Part shown: piece after piece, positions 12,870 to 24,801 of the stretch
How positions within the stretch are numbered: position 1 is the stretch's first letter
Layout of the letters: each line of letters begins with the position of its first letter
NCBI RefSeq assembly: GCF_963678635.1
Contig: NC_087065.1
Location: 59,360,754 to 59,424,753, forward strand
Source: Symsagittifera roscoffensis
Taxonomy: Eukaryota > Xenacoelomorpha > Acoela > Convolutidae
Reading direction: 5' to 3'
Length of the DNA: 64,000 nt
The notes under the pieces: generated by a model
Databases searched by the model: none
What the model saw: only the letters and a program-made list of their open reading frames with translations
Told to the model about the DNA's origin: nothing
Translations under genes and position numbers: made by a program

Positions 12870-12994
12870 TCACCAGTAGTAGTTGCTATGAAACCTACAA
12901 GCGTTTATCAAAATATACTGATGTGGCGAAAGCACAGGAATTATATAAGATACTGACGACCATTTAGATGGGGTTATCGGTTCTACAACGATAT
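12870..12994 (-). CDS. Conserved exon or C-terminus, unrecognised, copy 1
   Basis: The minus frame contains SKWSSVSYIIPVLSPHQYIL and ends FHSNYYW, followed by TGA that is also a donor-like GGTGAGT. Compared codon by codon with 40781-40905, many differences are synonymous third-position changes (CCG/CCA, TCA/TCT, TAT/TAC, AGG/AGA, CAT/CAC), which supports a protein frame under selection. Both copies share a ttgtag acceptor-like site at the upstream edge. Whether TGA is the stop or part of a donor cannot be settled. The family is unknown. Confidence 0.55.
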
Positions 12995-13149
12995 CCCTGT
13001 AGGAGGTTAGAGTCATACCAAACAAATGAAATGATATTAAAAAACCGATTAAAAGCATTCAAAAGTTTTGAAATGAGTTCAAAAGAAAAATTTAAAGAAG
13101 ATTTGATTTGGGTTTCAGGTCAAACTAACAAATAAACAAATGTAGAAAC

Positions 13150-14480
13150 CAGTAAAATTTGTTTTTTAAAGAGTAGTTTGCTCAATAGTTGTGTCCTCGG
13201 GTAAAGACGTACCAGTTTTAGTCAAATATCAATGAACTCTTTATGATTGATATATTTTTATTCACTGAACAGAATGAAAAACTGCACAAAACGCCATATT
13301 TAATCGAAGTGTGAAACAAAAAAAAACAAAGCTGAAAAAAATCCTCCTCATTTTCAAAAAGCCAGCTTCATAGAAAGTAAAAAAATTTTTTCACGTGATG
13401 AGAACTTTTTTTGCTTACGGTCAGTTTAACAAGTTTAAAATCATTACACTCAAAAAATTCAACATGAGCCTTTGTACGTAGTGGGACAAGAAATCATTTT
13501 TATCCGCTCACGTTATCCGTTCGTTTTAACCGCGAAAGTCTTTAGCAAAACGCAATTGGAAACCATTAAATACATTAAAATAATGCCCCCGCCCAATTAA
13601 TTTTTTTTCAGTTCAACAATACAAACCCACTTCTAAGAATTTCACTTCGCATGATTTGTGGGAGGCTGCCTGGGTGTAATGGCAAAAGGGTAATATTTAA
13701 CAGAGACCGTTGTAAGGAGAGTCTATTAACTCGGAGGATTTTGAACTAGTACAATAGTCTGACTAAGATTTAATGTCTATGCTCAACGCAGTAATTTCTA
13801 TGCATAACACAGTCCTTCTGTTCTCAATGTTAAAGACAATGAAGAATATATAAGATTCGGGTTTCAATTACGACTTTCAAAGAAGCAGAATTAATTTTTG
13901 GTTTTTTAAATGATTTTTGGGCTCTTTTTCCTTTTCCGCCCTCCTCACACGAACATGAATTTTGAGATGTAATGAGTTGTCTTACAAGCGAGTAGCGAGT
14001 AAGTATTAGGACTAAATATGTTTGTCATATATAAACTATTCCGTATGTCAATTTTCATAAAATTGGAACAATGTGAAAAAAAATTTAAAAGTTTCGAATG
14101 TCGGGGGAAGTAAAATTGGCCATTTTGTACAGCTCTGCGATTAAGCAATGAAAAATTGTCAAAATTGTTTTTCTTTTGGCACTGAACCTTTTGATTTATT
14201 GTTTCCATTTACTTTATATTATTTCTTTGTGCCTTATTTTGACTAAATTTCAGTTTGATTTTAAATTATGTTTACCCTCTACGGTATTCACCTACTTGTA
14301 GCAATCAAGACTCACGCTAGTGGAACTGTGAATAACCTATACTTTTGGCAGATTTTTTTCCATTTTTCGACGAACTAATGCATAAATGTTTAATTAATAA
14401 AAAATAGAAGCTAGTGGTAAAGACTTCATTTTTTTGGTTGGGATTAGTTCAGCCAAAACAAAGCATAAATAAAAAGAAAA
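13150..14480. other. AT-rich stretch without recognised features
   Basis: No conserved frame or repeat structure was seen apart from homopolymer runs. The 87-codon ORF at 13945-14208 has no support beyond being open. Confidence 0.45.
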
Positions 14481-14486
14481 ACAAAT

Positions 14487-15570
14487 ACAAGACTGCTCGT
14501 ATCAGGGTAAAGCCCTGAATGTTCCGACTGCCTTTTAAGGTTTATGGAGCAGTAATAACAAAAAAAAATAAATGTAATAAAAAAAAATAAAAAAATTTTT
14601 TTTCTAAAATTTGAATTTTTTTATGAAGTCATCCCCCCACACGCCACATAAAGTACAAACGAATAGATGTAGCTCATAGTAACAATCAATTATGGCAAAT
14701 AAGCTTCTTTCAACCAATTTGGAACGATTTCTAAGACGGATTAAATATTCGCTTACGCGTTAATAGCGCGAAATATATCGCGCGTTAATTGTCCCAAATT
14801 GGCCAAAATGGCAATCTTTAAACCCCCATAACTTTACAAAAAATGATCACAGGTAAAATATCTTTTCAAATTTAGGCTCAAAACAACCATAGCTTTCGAA
14901 TGATATTTAAAATTCCGCCAAAAATGGCTAGTTAAAAAGTCGAAATTTGTCTGAAGAAAAAAAAACCCACCCCGAGCACAAATATTCCGTTACTTTCGTA
15001 TCGAAAGTCGGAACAATAATCATTTTCCGATTTTCATCTAAATTTGGTTCATTGTTCCGACTTTCGATACGAAAGTAACGGAATATTTGTGCTCGGGGTG
15101 GGTTTTATTTTTCTTCAGACAAAATTCGACTTTTTAACTAGCCATTTTTGACGGAATTTTTTTTGATCTCTCGAAAGGTATTGTTGTCCTGAGCTCAAAT
15201 TTGAAAAGGTATTTCACCTGTGATCATTTTTCGTAAAGTTACGGGGGTTTAAAGATTGCAATTTTGGAACAATTACCGCGATATTTCGCGCTATTAACGC
15301 GTAAGCGGAGAGTTAATCCGTCTTAGAAATCGTTCCAAATTGGTTAAAGAAGCTTTTTTGCCACAATTGGTTTGTTACAAGGAGCGAAATCTATCCTTTT
15401 GTACTTTGTATGGCGTGTGGCAGGATGATTTTCATAAAAAATTTCAAAATTTAGAAGAAAAAAGATTTTATTTTTTTATTTCATTGAATTTTTTAAAGTT
15501 ATTACTGCTCCATAAACCTTAAAGGGCAGTCGGAACATTCAGGGCTTCGCCCTGTTACGAGCAGTCTTGT
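14487..15570. mobile_element. 1.08-kb foldback (long inverted-repeat) element
   Basis: The left end acaagactgctcgtatc is the reverse complement of the right end gagcagtcttgt. Pairing then continues inward along nearly the whole length, through gttccgactgcc/ggcagtcggaac, the gcgcgttaatt block and cgagcacaaatattccgtta, to a small loop centred near 15034. No ORF of note is present, so it must be non-autonomous. Single arms lie at 1870, 10290, 42092, 43455 and 44044. A clear target-site duplication was not identified. Confidence 0.88.
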
Positions 15571-15949
15571 TAGATTTGGCTACAACATTCTCATTTTTAA
15601 ATCGTTTTCTGCAAAATTCTTCTTAGTTGTGTTTTTTGCCATAAAAACAGTGGCAAAACTGATTGCATAATGAGAGATAAAAGATTCCTTGCTAGGTTTG
15701 GAACTTTTTCCATGCTCTGTTTAGACAACCGTACAAGTTTTGTCGGAAAAATAAAAAAGATTTTCTATGCAATTGCTCTTCTCGTACACAAAGTATCGAA
15801 TGGGGCTGCAGCCAACAACCGGTATTACACTATGGGGGCTTTTTTACACAGTTATCAAAATTCAACTGTCTGCATCGCTGGTTAGTTTTTAAAAATTCGT
15901 ACTCTCACACCCGTAAGAAGACACCTCAAATCAACTTGACGCCTTTACG

Positions 15950-16084
15950 TCAAGCTTTTTCAGCTGGGACACCATGCAGTATGTTTTGTGTCGATCGCGT
16001 TTTAAGAACTTCAGTAACTGCCAGTGATACCTCCTCGTATAAACTTACGCTGACATCATCTGAGCCAACGCCATCACTCTCGAG
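15950..16084 (-). CDS. Candidate last exon, unrecognised
   Basis: The minus frame reads SDGVGSDDVSVSLYEEVSLA and stays open to a TGA at 15950-15952. It is preceded by an acceptor-like gactcgag. The tandem copy at 17224-17310 keeps the frame with a few replacements. Composition is protein-like compared with the flanks. No function is assigned. It could belong to the same minus-strand gene as the exon at 16550-16791. Confidence 0.3.
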   Translation of the reverse strand, partial: LESDGVGSDDVSVSLYEEVSLAVTEVLKTRSTQNILHGVPAEKA

Positions 16085-17222
16085 TCAAAAAAACTAGTTA
16101 TTACAATTGCCTTACGAGCAGGGAGCGTTATATCACTTTTAAGTATTCATCATGTACAGTCTTTACCGATGTCCAATCTTATATAAAAAACAGTTTTTGA
16201 GCAAGGTTTCTTCTATTGAAATCAATTAATCAAAAAATAATTTTTGTCAAAAAGAATTCGTCAAAAAGCTTAAAAATGTGCATCATGCTCATAAGATAAT
16301 GCTCTTGGTTTATGCAGAAAAAACGCTTTTTAATTTCAAAGACTAAAACAACACATAATGTGTTTCTTTTTTTGTTATCAGATCAAAATTCGGAAAAAGA
16401 CAAGTTAAAATAATGCAGAAATGACATTTGTAGTAGTTGAATATATATTGGTTTCTCCAGAATATATTAAAGGCATACAGTTGATTTCTTGAAGAAGAAG
16501 AAGTTTTTTTTTGAAGAAGAATTTTCGTCAATACTCTGCGAAAAACACTAAGTTGGGAAGTCAAAACTCGGTTTTTCTCTGCCGAATATATATTCCCAAC
16601 ATGTAGTTTTTCTTGCATCTGAGCTGCAGATCCATAGTTTGTCTGCACAAATTATGTTTATCTTGAACCATTTAAATGTGATGAAATGTTCCGGGTTTTC
16701 ATATGGAGTTTGTGGCGTCCAATCTCTTCCAACTTTCAGCATGTAGGATGCACCAATTATTTGTTCACGAGTTGCATCTTGATGATGGACTCTTCAAAGA
16801 AAAAAATTTCAATCAAATAAAAAAGTTCCTTGAGTTGAAATGTTTTTTTTTTTCAATAAAGTTTGTTCATCAAATTTTCTTAACTTTTGAGCATGATTTA
16901 CCTGAAACCTAATAAGAAAATTTTGAAAAGCATTCAGCCACTAAAAGCTCACTCGCTTAATTAAACCCAAGGCTCTTTTTTCAAAATTTTTCATCTATTC
17001 AACTAGTATTAAAACCTCTTCTGAATTTTTCTTTAACTTGTATTAGTCTTTAAATTCAAAGATTATTCTGTACTCTTAGTAATATCTCAAAAATAAAAGT
17101 ACGGAAGTTTTCGGTTACAGTTGGTTCTATACATTATATAGTACAAAAACTTAGTCAGTGCACGCATGATTTTTGATGTTCTTAGTACACATTGGTTTAT
17201 TGTTTTCAAATCCTTCAACTGC
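16002..17222. repeat. 1.2-kb tandem duplication, copy 1
   Basis: The unit runs from acttcagtaactgccag to tttcaaatccttcaac. It recurs immediately downstream at 17224-20142, interrupted there by a 1.7-kb insertion. Copies are closely similar over the aligned parts. Confidence 0.88.
16550..16791 (-). pseudogene. Conserved exon family, copy 2 (frameshifted)
   Basis: The minus frame begins after an acceptor-like tttctttgaag, reads through HHQDATREQIIGASYMLKVG and PYENPEHFITFKWFKINIIC, then loses alignment with copy 1 (3263-3523). The rest of the conserved peptide continues in another frame (QMQEKLHVGNIYSAEKN). Copy 3 has the same shift, so the lesion came before the tandem duplication, or copy 1 carries the change. 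Function unknown. Confidence 0.5.
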
Positions 17223-17591
17223 GTTATAAAAACTTCAGTAACTGCCAGTAATTCCTCCTCGTATAAACTTACGCTGACACCATCTGAGCCAACGCCATCA
17301 CTCTCGAGTAAAAAAAACTAGTTATTACAATTGCCTTACGAGCAGGGAGCGTCATATCACTTTTAAGTATTCATCATGTACAGTCTTTACCGATGTCCAA
17401 TCTTATATAAAAAACAGTTTTTGAGCAAGGTTTCTTCTATTGAAATCAATTAATCAAAAATTAATTTTCGTCAAAAAGAATTCGTCAAAAAGCTTAAAAA
17501 TGTGCATCATGCTCATAAGATAATGCTCTTGGGTTATGCAGAAAGGACGCTTTTTATTTTCATAATGTGTTTCTTTTTTTGTTATCAGATG

Positions 17592-19309
17592 AACACTATA
17601 TAATTTTGCTTTATAACAACGACTGACGCAAAATGAATATGTATATGAAAAAACAATACTACTCTCTACAAAGCATAAAACTTTGTCAATGAATCGCTAG
17701 GCTAGTTTTTGTTCCATATTTTGAATAAAGGATGGAATATTGTGTTTTTTTCTGGAAAAAAGGCATGAAACGGAATTTTGAAACCAATGTCTGAGAATAG
17801 ATCGCATCAGCAACATTAATTATTGAGGACATGATACTCCAAAAACACACAATTTTTTAGAGTAAATGTTTGATCAAAACAAATCGGAATGTCATTTGAG
17901 AAAGGTTAAATTACTGCAGTTGCTAAGCACTACTATTAAACTGGAGAATGTAATACGATTTAGTCAAATGGCTTTTTTTGAATCTTCGAAGTCATAGTGG
18001 CAAAAACCGACTAAAACTTAATGATACCCTAAGCTAAACCCCCAATTTTTTGTCTCTAAGAATTTGAAGAATTAAAAAAGACCATTTGACTAAATCGTGG
18101 TAACTTCGCCAGTTTAATCGTACTGCTTAGCAACTGCAGTAATTTAATCTTTCTCAAATATCATTCAAATTTATTTTGATCAGACATTTACTTCAAAAAT
18201 GTGTGTATTATTGGAGTATCATGTCCTCAATATTTAATTTTGCTGATGCGACTTATTCTCAGGCTTCGGCGACTAACTTTCAGATTGCATGGCGAGTAAT
18301 TTTTAGGCTATAATGACCTAGATTTAGACTTAATATTCAGATCGCAACGAACATGTGATAGGGCCAGATTTTGCTCGCAAATATCATACTTAGTCCAGAA
18401 TATGAATTTGTGATTATCATAAATGAATTATCATCAATGACTTCAAAAAACTGAAAAGATTCTGCAGACTGTAATCATGGTAGACAAATTAATTTGGTAT
18501 TATTCTCAATCAAGGTTAATTTTGTGATATTTACGTTTAATTGAAATAAACAAAGCACAAAACATCATTTCTTTCGACCTTTCAAAAAATGCCAAAACAT
18601 ATTTGCAAACATATGATTTGATAACCTGGAGGCGAAAAAGAGGTATGTGCACGCGAGTAGAGGGCTGAGAATGTTTAATCTCTTGAATATAACAAAGATT
18701 TAAGACTCAATTAGTTTCAGTTTTTTATTTGAAAATAGATTTTGTACAATTTAATAGAAAAACAAAAAGGGTTTCCAAGAATGAAAATTTTCTAGTATCT
18801 AAACTACAAAACAAAATTGGTCTGCAAAACAATAATTCTCTGGAATTGTTGAAATGGCTGAAATATTCCGGGAATCTACTCTTCGAAAACTTCAAAATAT
18901 AGCATGTGCTAACTCTTTTTCTGATGAGCTCGTTTTAGAAGAGACAAAAAAATTGATCAGATGACATAGTTATTGTCAAAGACTCCTATAAGAAATTCAG
19001 AAACGAAAAAATCTGAAAAGAAAATGTTGGATTGAAATTAGCATGCACTAGTTGGCTAAAAAGCGTGCCTGAAAAAAAAATAGAAACAGGTTATAGAAAA
19101 ATGAAGCTTTTGCATTCAATCGGAATCCAATGAGGCCAAACTGGCAATTTTTAAATCTTCACAACTTCCTAAGAAAACAGGTAACTATTGTTTTGGTTTT
19201 GAGATTACGCTATGATTTGTGTCAAAAATGTTCTTCATATTTTGATTCTAAACGGAAATCAACATTGGCTTTCTTTTCAACTTGGCAGTCAACAACTCGT
19301 TGTTTTCAT
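17592..19309. mobile_element. 1.7-kb insertion in the second duplication copy
   Basis: It is defined by comparison with the uninterrupted copy at 16002-17222. It begins gaacactatataattttg just after ttatcagat and ends before tcaaaattcgg. It contains the foldback repeat at 17788-18271. No transposase-like ORF is present, and no clear terminal repeats or target duplication were found at its edges. Confidence 0.6.
17788..18271. repeat. Imperfect inverted repeat (about 480 bp)
   Basis: The left arm, from tctgagaatagatcgcatcagc through gaggacatgatactcc and gactaaatcgt-type words, pairs with the right arm ending ggagtatcatgtcctc then gctgatgcgacttattctcag. The centre is near 18030. It is probably a non-autonomous foldback or MITE-like element. 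Confidence 0.8.
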
Positions 19310-19468
19310 CAAAATTCGGAAAAAGACAAATTAAAAAAATGCAGAAATGACATTTGCAGTAGTTGAATAAATATTGGTTTCTCCAGAATATATTAAAGGC
19401 ATACAGTTGATTTCATTCCAACAAGTTTTTTTTGAAGAAGAATTTTGGTCAATAATCTGCGAAAAACA

Positions 19469-19712
19469 TTAAGTTGGGAAGTCAAAACTCGGTTTTTCTC
19501 TGCCGAATATATATTCCCACCATGTAGTTTTTCTTGCATCTGAGCTGCAGATCCATGGTTGGTCTGCACAAATTATGTTTATCTTGAACCATTTAAATGT
19601 GATGAAATGTTCCGGGTTTTCATATGGAATTTGTGGCGTCCAATCTCTTCCAACTTTCAGCATGTAGGGTGCACCAATTATTTGTTCACGAGTTGCATCT
19701 TGATGATGGACT
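19469..19712 (-). pseudogene. Conserved exon family, copy 3 (frameshifted)
   Basis: Nearly identical to 16550-16791, including PYENPEHFITFKWFKINIIC and the same frame change afterwards. It begins after cttcgaag, again an acceptor-like site. Function unknown. Confidence 0.5.
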
Positions 19713-20499
19713 CTTCGAAGAAAAAAATTTCAATCAAATAAAAAAGTTCCTTGAGTTGAAATGTTTTTTTTTTTCAATAAAGTTTGTTCATCAAATTTTC
19801 TTAATTTTTGCGCATGATTTACCTGATACCTAATAAGAAAACTTTGAAAAGCATTCAGCCACTAAAAGCTCGCTCGCTTAATTAAACCCAGGCTCTTTTT
19901 TCAAAATTTTACATCTATTCAACTAGTATTAAAATCTTTTCTGAATTTTTCCGTAAACATGTATTAGTTTAAATTCAAAGATTTTTCTGTACTCTTAGTA
20001 ATATCTCAAAAATAAAAGGACGGAAGTTTTTGGTTACAGTTGGTTCTATACATTATATTGTACAAAAACTTAGTCAGTGAACGCATGATTTTTTGATGTT
20101 CATGGTACACATTGGTTTATTGTTTTCAAATCCTTCAACCGAAGAAAAACTTTACAAAACAAAAAAATGAGGAAAGATTTCAACAGATTTTTGAAACCTG
20201 CTTTCTCCTGCTAAAAAACGGGGTTCTTTATCAGTTAGCAGCATATACTTTTGAGTTGCTTAGTTTTCCGTCGAACTGGAAATGTATAAGATGTCTTCTT
20301 CTTTGAATGGTTAGCAGAAAGGTATGTCGTTTTTATCTAATTGCTAGGTTTCAACAACTCGGTGACCCGCCGCTTTGTTTCCTCCAAAAAATGTCACGAG
20401 TGTTAAAATTCACATGCAGAGTATTTCCTGCTTATTAACTTCAGCAATCCAGTAAAAGGCCATTCATTTTGTTTTGCTATTTTGGTGTCATTTTATTGG

Positions 20500-23100
20500 C
20501 AACGAGCCTATGAACACGTGGGTTACAAGCATGCCCAAGTAAAAAAAGCTGTTGAATCACTCGCGTTTTCGAATTTTTTTCTCATTATATATTAGTATTA
20601 AATTACTAGAAACGAGCATAGAATCATTTGGGTCACTATCATGCCCATATAAAAGAAACCACTTGAATCACTCACTTTTTGAAAAACTGTTTCGTTATAT
20701 TTATACTTTCGAAGAGTGTGTCCTTCGCTAATTATCCAAAATGTATAAATATAATTTTTATATTCTAACAAATTAAATGGTTTTGATGGACCAAACAATG
20801 TTATTTCAGAATTTTTTATTTAAGAATCTTACAATTTCTTTAAAAATTAGACTCTAAGAATAATACAAGACAGGGAACTTTTTTCGAAAAACTTTTTTCA
20901 TAAGATAGTAATTCTTTTTAACAGAAAAAAATGGTTCTTATTCAAAACTCTTTTTCAGAAAATTTTTTAGCTTTTTAGTTGAAATTTTTTATAAGCAATT
21001 CAAAAGACACTAAGAGAAACTAAGTAGCCAAGCTTGAGTTGTTTTTTTAATTTTTTTTTGCTAATTTCGCGTTGTTTTTATGAAACTTTGTTTAAGATTC
21101 GCTGTTGTAAGAAGGGGAAATTCACTTGTTAATTTATAATGATTGCTATAATAGAGAAAGTTTTGAAAGATAGTCAATACGGGATTTGTAAAACAAATGA
21201 AAATTGAGAATGTTTTGTGTTCCGATTTGAAACCTTATCAGAGCCATTGCTGCTTGCTAATAGACACACACTCGTATCGCTAGGCTCATTTTTCATTTAT
21301 GGCCTTTTTCATAGCCTCAAAAACTTTTTATTTAATTGATTGCGATTGAAAGTCGACCCTTTTTAAATCGCCTGTCCCAAAACCAAGTCTATATATTACA
21401 TTCACACCACAATCGTGCATGTAGAAGGACCATATATGGTTCAAAATTTTGTTTCGAGTTCCGTAGTCTGTCAGTTTTTCTAAGTAGAGTCCAGGTGTCA
21501 AAGACGCGTCAAAATAACCATTAGAATAGTAATCATTGAATTGCCCTAAGCAAGTGGCTTTCAATTGATTGAAGCTGAACAAAATTTCAGATGAAATTTT
21601 TTTAAAAATTGGTTCGAGTGCCCAACTTTTTTTTGGAGAGGGCTTAGAGTCAGACAACTTTATGAAAAAAATTCAAATGATTTTTAATTACTTTTGTAAA
21701 TATTACTTTAGTTTTTTGTCAATCCTACTTTTTTCAACATTTCATTTATCTACTTTCCCCGTCAATGCAATCAATGCATCCACGATGTCATGTTTTGAGG
21801 CAAATTGTTTTGCTCACTGACTTCTTCAAACAAAATGAAATTTCTAACACATATCTAACAAAACTTGTAATCATACAACTTCCATATGTAAAAAATCAGC
21901 TTGTCATCTATTTCCATATACCTCCAGAAATTTAATTGTAATTTCTATGACTAGCATTTTCCCATACAAGAAAAAATTCTGGGCATTTTTCGTCTACGTA
22001 AGAGTTAAAATCATTGTTCTTATATTGTTGCTAGATATTTTTGTGCTTCTTTTCCACAAACACAATGACCAATAACTTTTCATCAAATATTTCACTAGTA
22101 ATAAAATATGTCCTGTTTTTTGTTTTTGAAAAAACTTGATTTAATTTACCAAAAAACGTTGAAACTTTTAAGGCTTGACTTCGCAAAAATATCACTAAAA
22201 TAATAATTGATGTTGCGGTTAAAAATAGAATCAAAATTTCCCATACACTGTGCGGGTTTTTTTGAGACATAGAATAGATTAATTCACCTATGATCAGCAA
22301 GTTATGAGTGACTACAAATTCTGCGTTTAGTTTTATCGGGTATAATTTAAAGCCACTGTTTAAGACCTTCGCAACAACCCTCTAGCAGGAAGAAGAAATT
22401 GTGGTGTTTGTAAATAGGCCTGAAGACCCTGTCACATTCGTCTCTCGCATTATCTTCAATGGGCTATTTTTCAGTTTTTTCTCCAAAGACAACTTCATCA
22501 TTTTTCGTCCTTTTTTTCATCAGTTTTCATCCTTTTTTAAATTAATTTTTTGGTTTAAGCAATGCGGAAAGATAAGACCCAATATCTCAAATTTTACCTT
22601 TTTTGAATACTAAGAAAAATGAGAGCATCAACAAACTTAAAAAAATAAGTACCTGAAGGGAAAAAAAATCCGCTACAAACACAATGAAGCTTCATGGGGA
22701 TTAGTTTTTTCGATATACATCCAAGAATTTCTATTTTATTGACAAAAAGACAGGCGCCCAATTTTAAGAAAAAGAATCATTATTCCCTTATAAACGATCT
22801 GTTCTCCATCCCCTCGGCAACTCATACTTCAATAGTATAAAATGAAATTAGCCAAATGCAACGTTTAAGAAGATAAGAAAAATAGCCCTTTTATTCGATT
22901 GATTTGAGGCAGAGTGGTCTGTTGATATGATCTATAACGAATGTTATAGTATCCTTCTAATCTACTAGGGTTGTACACTTCCATTGTTGGTTGGCTCCTA
23001 TTGCTGGCAAAATAACTGGACAGGCTGTCAAAAAATAATAATATTTTTTGTAACCATGTATTTTAAACCAAATACCAGCCCTTTTTCTGATCTAAAATAC
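20500..23100 (+). repeat. Segmental duplication, copy 2
   Basis: Counterpart of about 8.5-11.2 kb. Matching blocks are at 20590-20690, 21328-21550, 22360-22500 and 22880-23080. A third version of the first block lies at about 20470-20575, so that part was duplicated again locally. Confidence 0.72.
21328..22270 (-). CDS. Candidate two-exon membrane or secreted protein, unrecognised family (copy 2)
   Basis: Proposed exon 1 is 22270-22150. It starts MSQKNPHSVW and contains a hydrophobic run EILILFLTATSIIILVIFL, ending at a TG|GTAAAT donor. Exon 2 is 21545-21328 after a ttgcttag acceptor, the conserved block shared with 9566-9358 (FNDYYSNGYFDASLTPGLYL ... RLGFGTGDLKRVDF). Exon 1 leaves one nucleotide and exon 2 supplies two, so the phases match, giving about 112 residues. 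A single N-terminal membrane or signal-anchor segment is predicted. The intron of about 600 nt may hide another exon. Exon 2 is well supported and exon 1 is inference. Confidence 0.45.
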
Positions 23101-24800
23101 TTAAATCCACACATTTTCTTACCGTGATTCGAAAATGCAAGAAAACATATTTCAAAACTTCTTCCACTGTTTTGTTCGACAATCGAAGAAAATGAAAAAA
23201 CAAATGTTTTTCGCTGAAGGTATAAGGGTTTGAGTTGTTCTGGTTTGATTAACCTGCTGTATTTTGTTTGCGCACTTCAAATACATTTGTGTTCAAAGTT
23301 TGTGCTCTCAAAATCCGACAATGAAATGCGCGCAGCACTGAAAAAACGGTTTAGGATCGATTTAAAATGATAATTATAAATTTATTATGATGTAAAAATT
23401 GATCATACAAAGCTACTACTTTTTTTATAATCTACAAAAATTTTAAACGGTTCCTAATGTCAAAAAAAGATTAGTCTTTCTGTTTGAGAATCGTTTTATC
23501 TTTAGCAAATTATTTTTAACTAAATAATTTCTACGATATCGAATTAAATTTAAGACATTATTTTCATGCTGAAGGGTTGCTAATGAAACAAGTTAACCCG
23601 GGATCAAAAACCGCCATAATTATTCAAAAACAGAAGCCAGTGACTAACTCCAATATAATAAGTAGTAACTCACTAATTTGAATCGAAACTACCCGGGTTG
23701 ACCAAAACGTATTATGATACAAATTTCCGTAATTTAAAAACTTCAAAGCACACAATTCCATAGAGTTTCATACGTACAGAAAATTGATGAAAAATCTTTT
23801 ACAAGCAATTTTCGATATAAGAAAATTGTACGATATTTTTTTTCGATGAATTAAAAAACTTGGTTTTTTACACTAAGTCTGAAATTTATTGGGATGCGTT
23901 CGTAAACAAACACAAAAATTATTGAACTTGGTTTTCTCAACTCTAACGTGCACAAAACGTCGAAAAATGGTGTGAAGTGCATAGTTGGTGTTGGCTTTAA
24001 AAAAAAACGAAAAGTTTTTGGGACAATTTAGAAATAACTTGAAAACTTTTTTGCGTCGCAATCAAAATTGCCTATCACATAGTTTTCATATATGGGGGAA
24101 TTGTATGACAAACAATTTTTCCAAAAAATGATTAAAAATTAATGCTCTCAAATTTTTGAAGCTCATTTAAACTGACTTCTTTTTCTGTCATATTGCACTT
24201 TTGGAATTTTGAAATTTTTTTGATCAGAATTGTTTATGGAATAAATACTTTTTTGTTTACAATTTTTTCAAATGGAAATTGATTGATAAGCCTTTTTCCG
24301 TACAATTGATGCATGTGATTGTACTCCAGTTTTTTTCGTATAAAATTGTATGCTAAGCGTTTTCGGTGGATGGAGGTCAACACGGGTATCAAATCCGATT
24401 TTGAAAAAATTTTTAGTTTGGTTTAAGCGATATCGATCGACTTAGAAATAACCCTAAAAAATTGAAAACATAATAACAAATCAATTTAAAATCTACAAAA
24501 ACTAACTATTATGGCAACGGAATAAGAATAATTTAAATCAGTTCAAATCAATGTTTTTTGCTCTAGATCCTTGTTTGTCACCCAAATTGATCTTAATTCT
24601 TTTTTTTGAGTGCGATTGCGGTCACAATTCTTCAATGGCTTAAAAAAACTTCCAGAAATGTTAAATTTTAAACAGTTTTGCTTTAACGCCACTCGTTTAA
24701 TTCTTTAAAACAAAGATTTTCAGAAAAAAAAACGAATTTTTTTCTTTCTTTTTTTGAAATTTTTTTCCTGTTTGTAGTTCCAACACCAAATTTTTTATTT
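23100..24800. other. AT-rich stretch without recognised features
   Basis: Homopolymer-rich DNA with only short, compositionally biased ORFs. No repeat or conserved frame was found. Confidence 0.45.
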
Positions 24801-24801
24801 C

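Larger units (their letters stand above)
11760..13150. repeat. Dispersed repeat with conserved exon, copy 1
   Basis: Matching words occur in the same order at about 40040-41110, for example gacagaagaaaaga, tctcaaatctcgactc, tttgcatgaact-tttcct and actcaccagtagtagttgct. Spacing differs by several hundred bp because copy 1 holds extra DNA at about 12480-12860. The best-conserved part is the minus-strand frame at 12870-12994. Confidence 0.7.
17224..20142. repeat. 1.2-kb tandem duplication, copy 2, split by an insertion
   Basis: Positions 17224-17590 match 16002-16388. Positions 19310-20142 match 16382-17222. The DNA between, about 17592-19309, is absent from copy 1 and is therefore an insertion. 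Confidence 0.85.

Noticed and set aside
16703-16912. Plus-strand 69-codon ORF (also at 19624-19833)
   Set aside because: Conserved only because the DNA is a recent duplication; the minus frame is shared with the more distant copy at 3263.
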